In this document: positions 6,843 to 7,516 of the stretch, piece after piece
How positions within the stretch are numbered: position 1 is the first letter of the stretch
Layout: each line of letters begins with the position of its first letter
Assembly: GCA_011049795.1 (NCBI GenBank)
Contig: DRHD01000221.1
Coordinates: forward strand, 1 to 7,516
Length of the DNA: 7,516 bases
Direction: 5' to 3'
DNA from: Porticoccus sp.
GTDB taxonomy: Bacteria; Pseudomonadota; Gammaproteobacteria; Pseudomonadales; Porticoccaceae
The notes under the pieces: generated by a model
Database searches by the model: none
The model's input: the letters and a program-made list of their open reading frames with translations, nothing else
Told to the model about the DNA's origin: nothing
Made by a program: the position numbers and the translations under genes

Positions 6843-6868
6843 TTGCGATACGCTATGATTGATCGCAA
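6843..6868. promoter_or_regulatory. Inverted repeat TTGCGAT-N12-ATCGCAA, operator candidate
   Basis: Perfect 7-bp arms at 6843-6849 and 6862-6868 lie in the region between recJ and the acyl-CoA dehydrogenase, 64 nt before the dehydrogenase ATG. The size and symmetry suit a dimeric regulator. I cannot assign it to a known factor; it does not match the PsrA or FadR consensus I recall. Confidence 0.4.
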
Positions 6869-6874
6869 ATAGCA

Positions 6875-6890
6875 ACAATGCCTGCATTGT
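6875..6890. promoter_or_regulatory. Inverted repeat ACAATGC-CT-GCATTGT, second operator candidate
   Basis: Perfect 7-bp arms separated by 2 nt, six bases after the first inverted repeat and 42 nt before the dehydrogenase ATG. It probably lies in or near the dehydrogenase promoter. I could not find a well-spaced -35/-10 pair there; GATAAT at 6912-6917 is too close to the ribosome site to be convincing. Confidence 0.4.
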
Positions 6891-6932
6891 ATCAACCTAT
6901 TTATCGGCAATGATAATTGAACAGGAATTCAT

Positions 6933-7516
6933 ATGGTTCACTACAAAGCCCCGCTACGCGATATTCAGTTTGTTTTGGAGGACTTGCTCGATGTCTATTC
7001 CAGCTATCAAACGCTGCCGGGATATGAAGAGACCACCCCCGATTTGGTCAATGCCGTTTTTGAAGAGGCTGCCAAGTTCTCCGAGGAAGGACTCACTCCA
7101 CTGAATGCGGTGGGCGATAAAGAAGGCTGTCAACTTATCGATGGAGAAGTGAAAACACCCACCGGTTTCAAAGAAGCGTATCAGAAATTTGTGGCGGGCG
7201 GCTGGCCCACCATGGAACAACCGGTTGAATACGGTGGCCAGGGGCTACCACTTTCCATTGGGCTAGTGATTCGCGAAATGATTGGTACCGCCAACTGGGC
7301 CTGGGGCATGTACCCCGGATTATCCCATGGGGCCACCGTCACCATTTTTGATCACGGTACCGAGGCACAGAAAGAAACTTACCTGAAACCGCTCACCAGC
7401 GGTGAATGGACCGGCACCATGTGCCTGACAGAAGCCCAATGCGGCACCGACCTCGGCTTACTGAAATCCAAAGCTGAACCCAATGATGACGGTAGCTACC
7501 GTATTAGTGGCTCGAA
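6933..7516 (+). CDS. Acyl-CoA dehydrogenase, long form (DmdC-like), 5' part only
   Basis: FAD-dependent enzyme that introduces an alpha-beta double bond into an acyl-CoA, passing electrons to ETF. The first 194 residues are in the window, and the usual long form is about 590-600 aa. The start MVHYKAPLRDIQFVLEDLLD is the short N-terminal domain (Pfam AcylCoA_DH_N type) found in the branch that includes 3-methylmercaptopropionyl-CoA dehydrogenase DmdC and broad-range acyl-CoA dehydrogenases. The N-terminal helical domain then shows EYGGQGLP (99-106). GTMCLTEAQCGTDLG (161-175) is the flavin/substrate-contact loop; close relatives usually have TEPxCGTDLG, so Gln169 replaces a commoner His or Asn. 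ATG 6933 follows AGGAA with 5 nt spacing. The exact acyl substrate cannot be told, since the catalytic Glu region is outside the window. It is transcribed away from recJ. Confidence 0.92.
   Translation, partial: MVHYKAPLRDIQFVLEDLLDVYSSYQTLPGYEETTPDLVNAVFEEAAKFSEEGLTPLNAVGDKEGCQLIDGEVKTPTGFKEAYQKFVAGGWPTMEQPVEYGGQGLPLSIGLVIREMIGTANWAWGMYPGLSHGATVTIFDHGTEAQKETYLKPLTSGEWTGTMCLTEAQCGTDLGLLKSKAEPNDDGSYRISGS

Noticed and set aside
6859..7104. 81-codon plus-strand frame and an 88-codon minus-strand frame (6954-7220) near the dehydrogenase start
   Set aside because: Both overlap the well-supported dehydrogenase N-terminus in other frames and resemble nothing.

Overview
The window looks like part of a gammaproteobacterial chromosome, possibly from a marine or Cellvibrio-like lineage. 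This rests on protein character: an Rrf2-type SUF regulator heading sufB-sufC-sufD, a RecJ close in length to the E. coli protein, a long-form acyl-CoA dehydrogenase, and a scrap of an integron-type integrase. No rRNA or tRNA gene was seen, so the taxonomic placement is inference.

Layout. Positions 1-4102 hold a tight minus-strand operon, transcribed right to left: an Rrf2-family Fe-S cluster regulator (3653-4102), sufB (2185-3630), sufC (1400-2155) and sufD (1-1387, cut by the window edge just before its C-terminus). The gaps between these genes are 22, 29 and 12 nt, and each suf gene has a clear Shine-Dalgarno. Upstream of the regulator lies a perfect 27-bp palindrome (4144-4170). Its core matches the IscR type-1 pattern and its centre contains TATAAT on the minus strand. 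It is a strong candidate for the operon promoter plus autoregulatory operator.

Positions 4103-4971 are an 869-nt stretch with no convincing intact gene. It holds the suf promoter and the wreck of a tyrosine recombinase. The remnant reads MIYTHVLRQG followed by a LLDSL segment on the plus strand, which is the catalytic-tyrosine end of an IntI-like integrase. The stretch also has a GNRA-capped hairpin, short direct repeats and a doubtful 61-codon minus-strand frame. This is the most accessory-looking part of the window.

Positions 4972-6720 encode RecJ on the minus strand, with all DHH/DHHA1 motifs intact. A 212-nt divergent intergenic region (6721-6932) separates it from a plus-strand acyl-CoA dehydrogenase that runs off the right edge. 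That intergenic region contains two clean inverted repeats near the dehydrogenase start and a small ORF whose stop overlaps the recJ start.

Functionally, SufB, SufC and SufD form the SufBC2D scaffold/ATPase that builds Fe-S clusters, and the first gene of the operon probably senses cluster supply to set operon output. RecJ (single-strand exonuclease) and the acyl-CoA dehydrogenase (FAD-dependent fatty or thio-acid catabolism) are separate transcription units. I see no clearly new multi-gene system. The best leads are the palindrome/promoter overlap, the integrase fossil and the palindromes upstream of the dehydrogenase.
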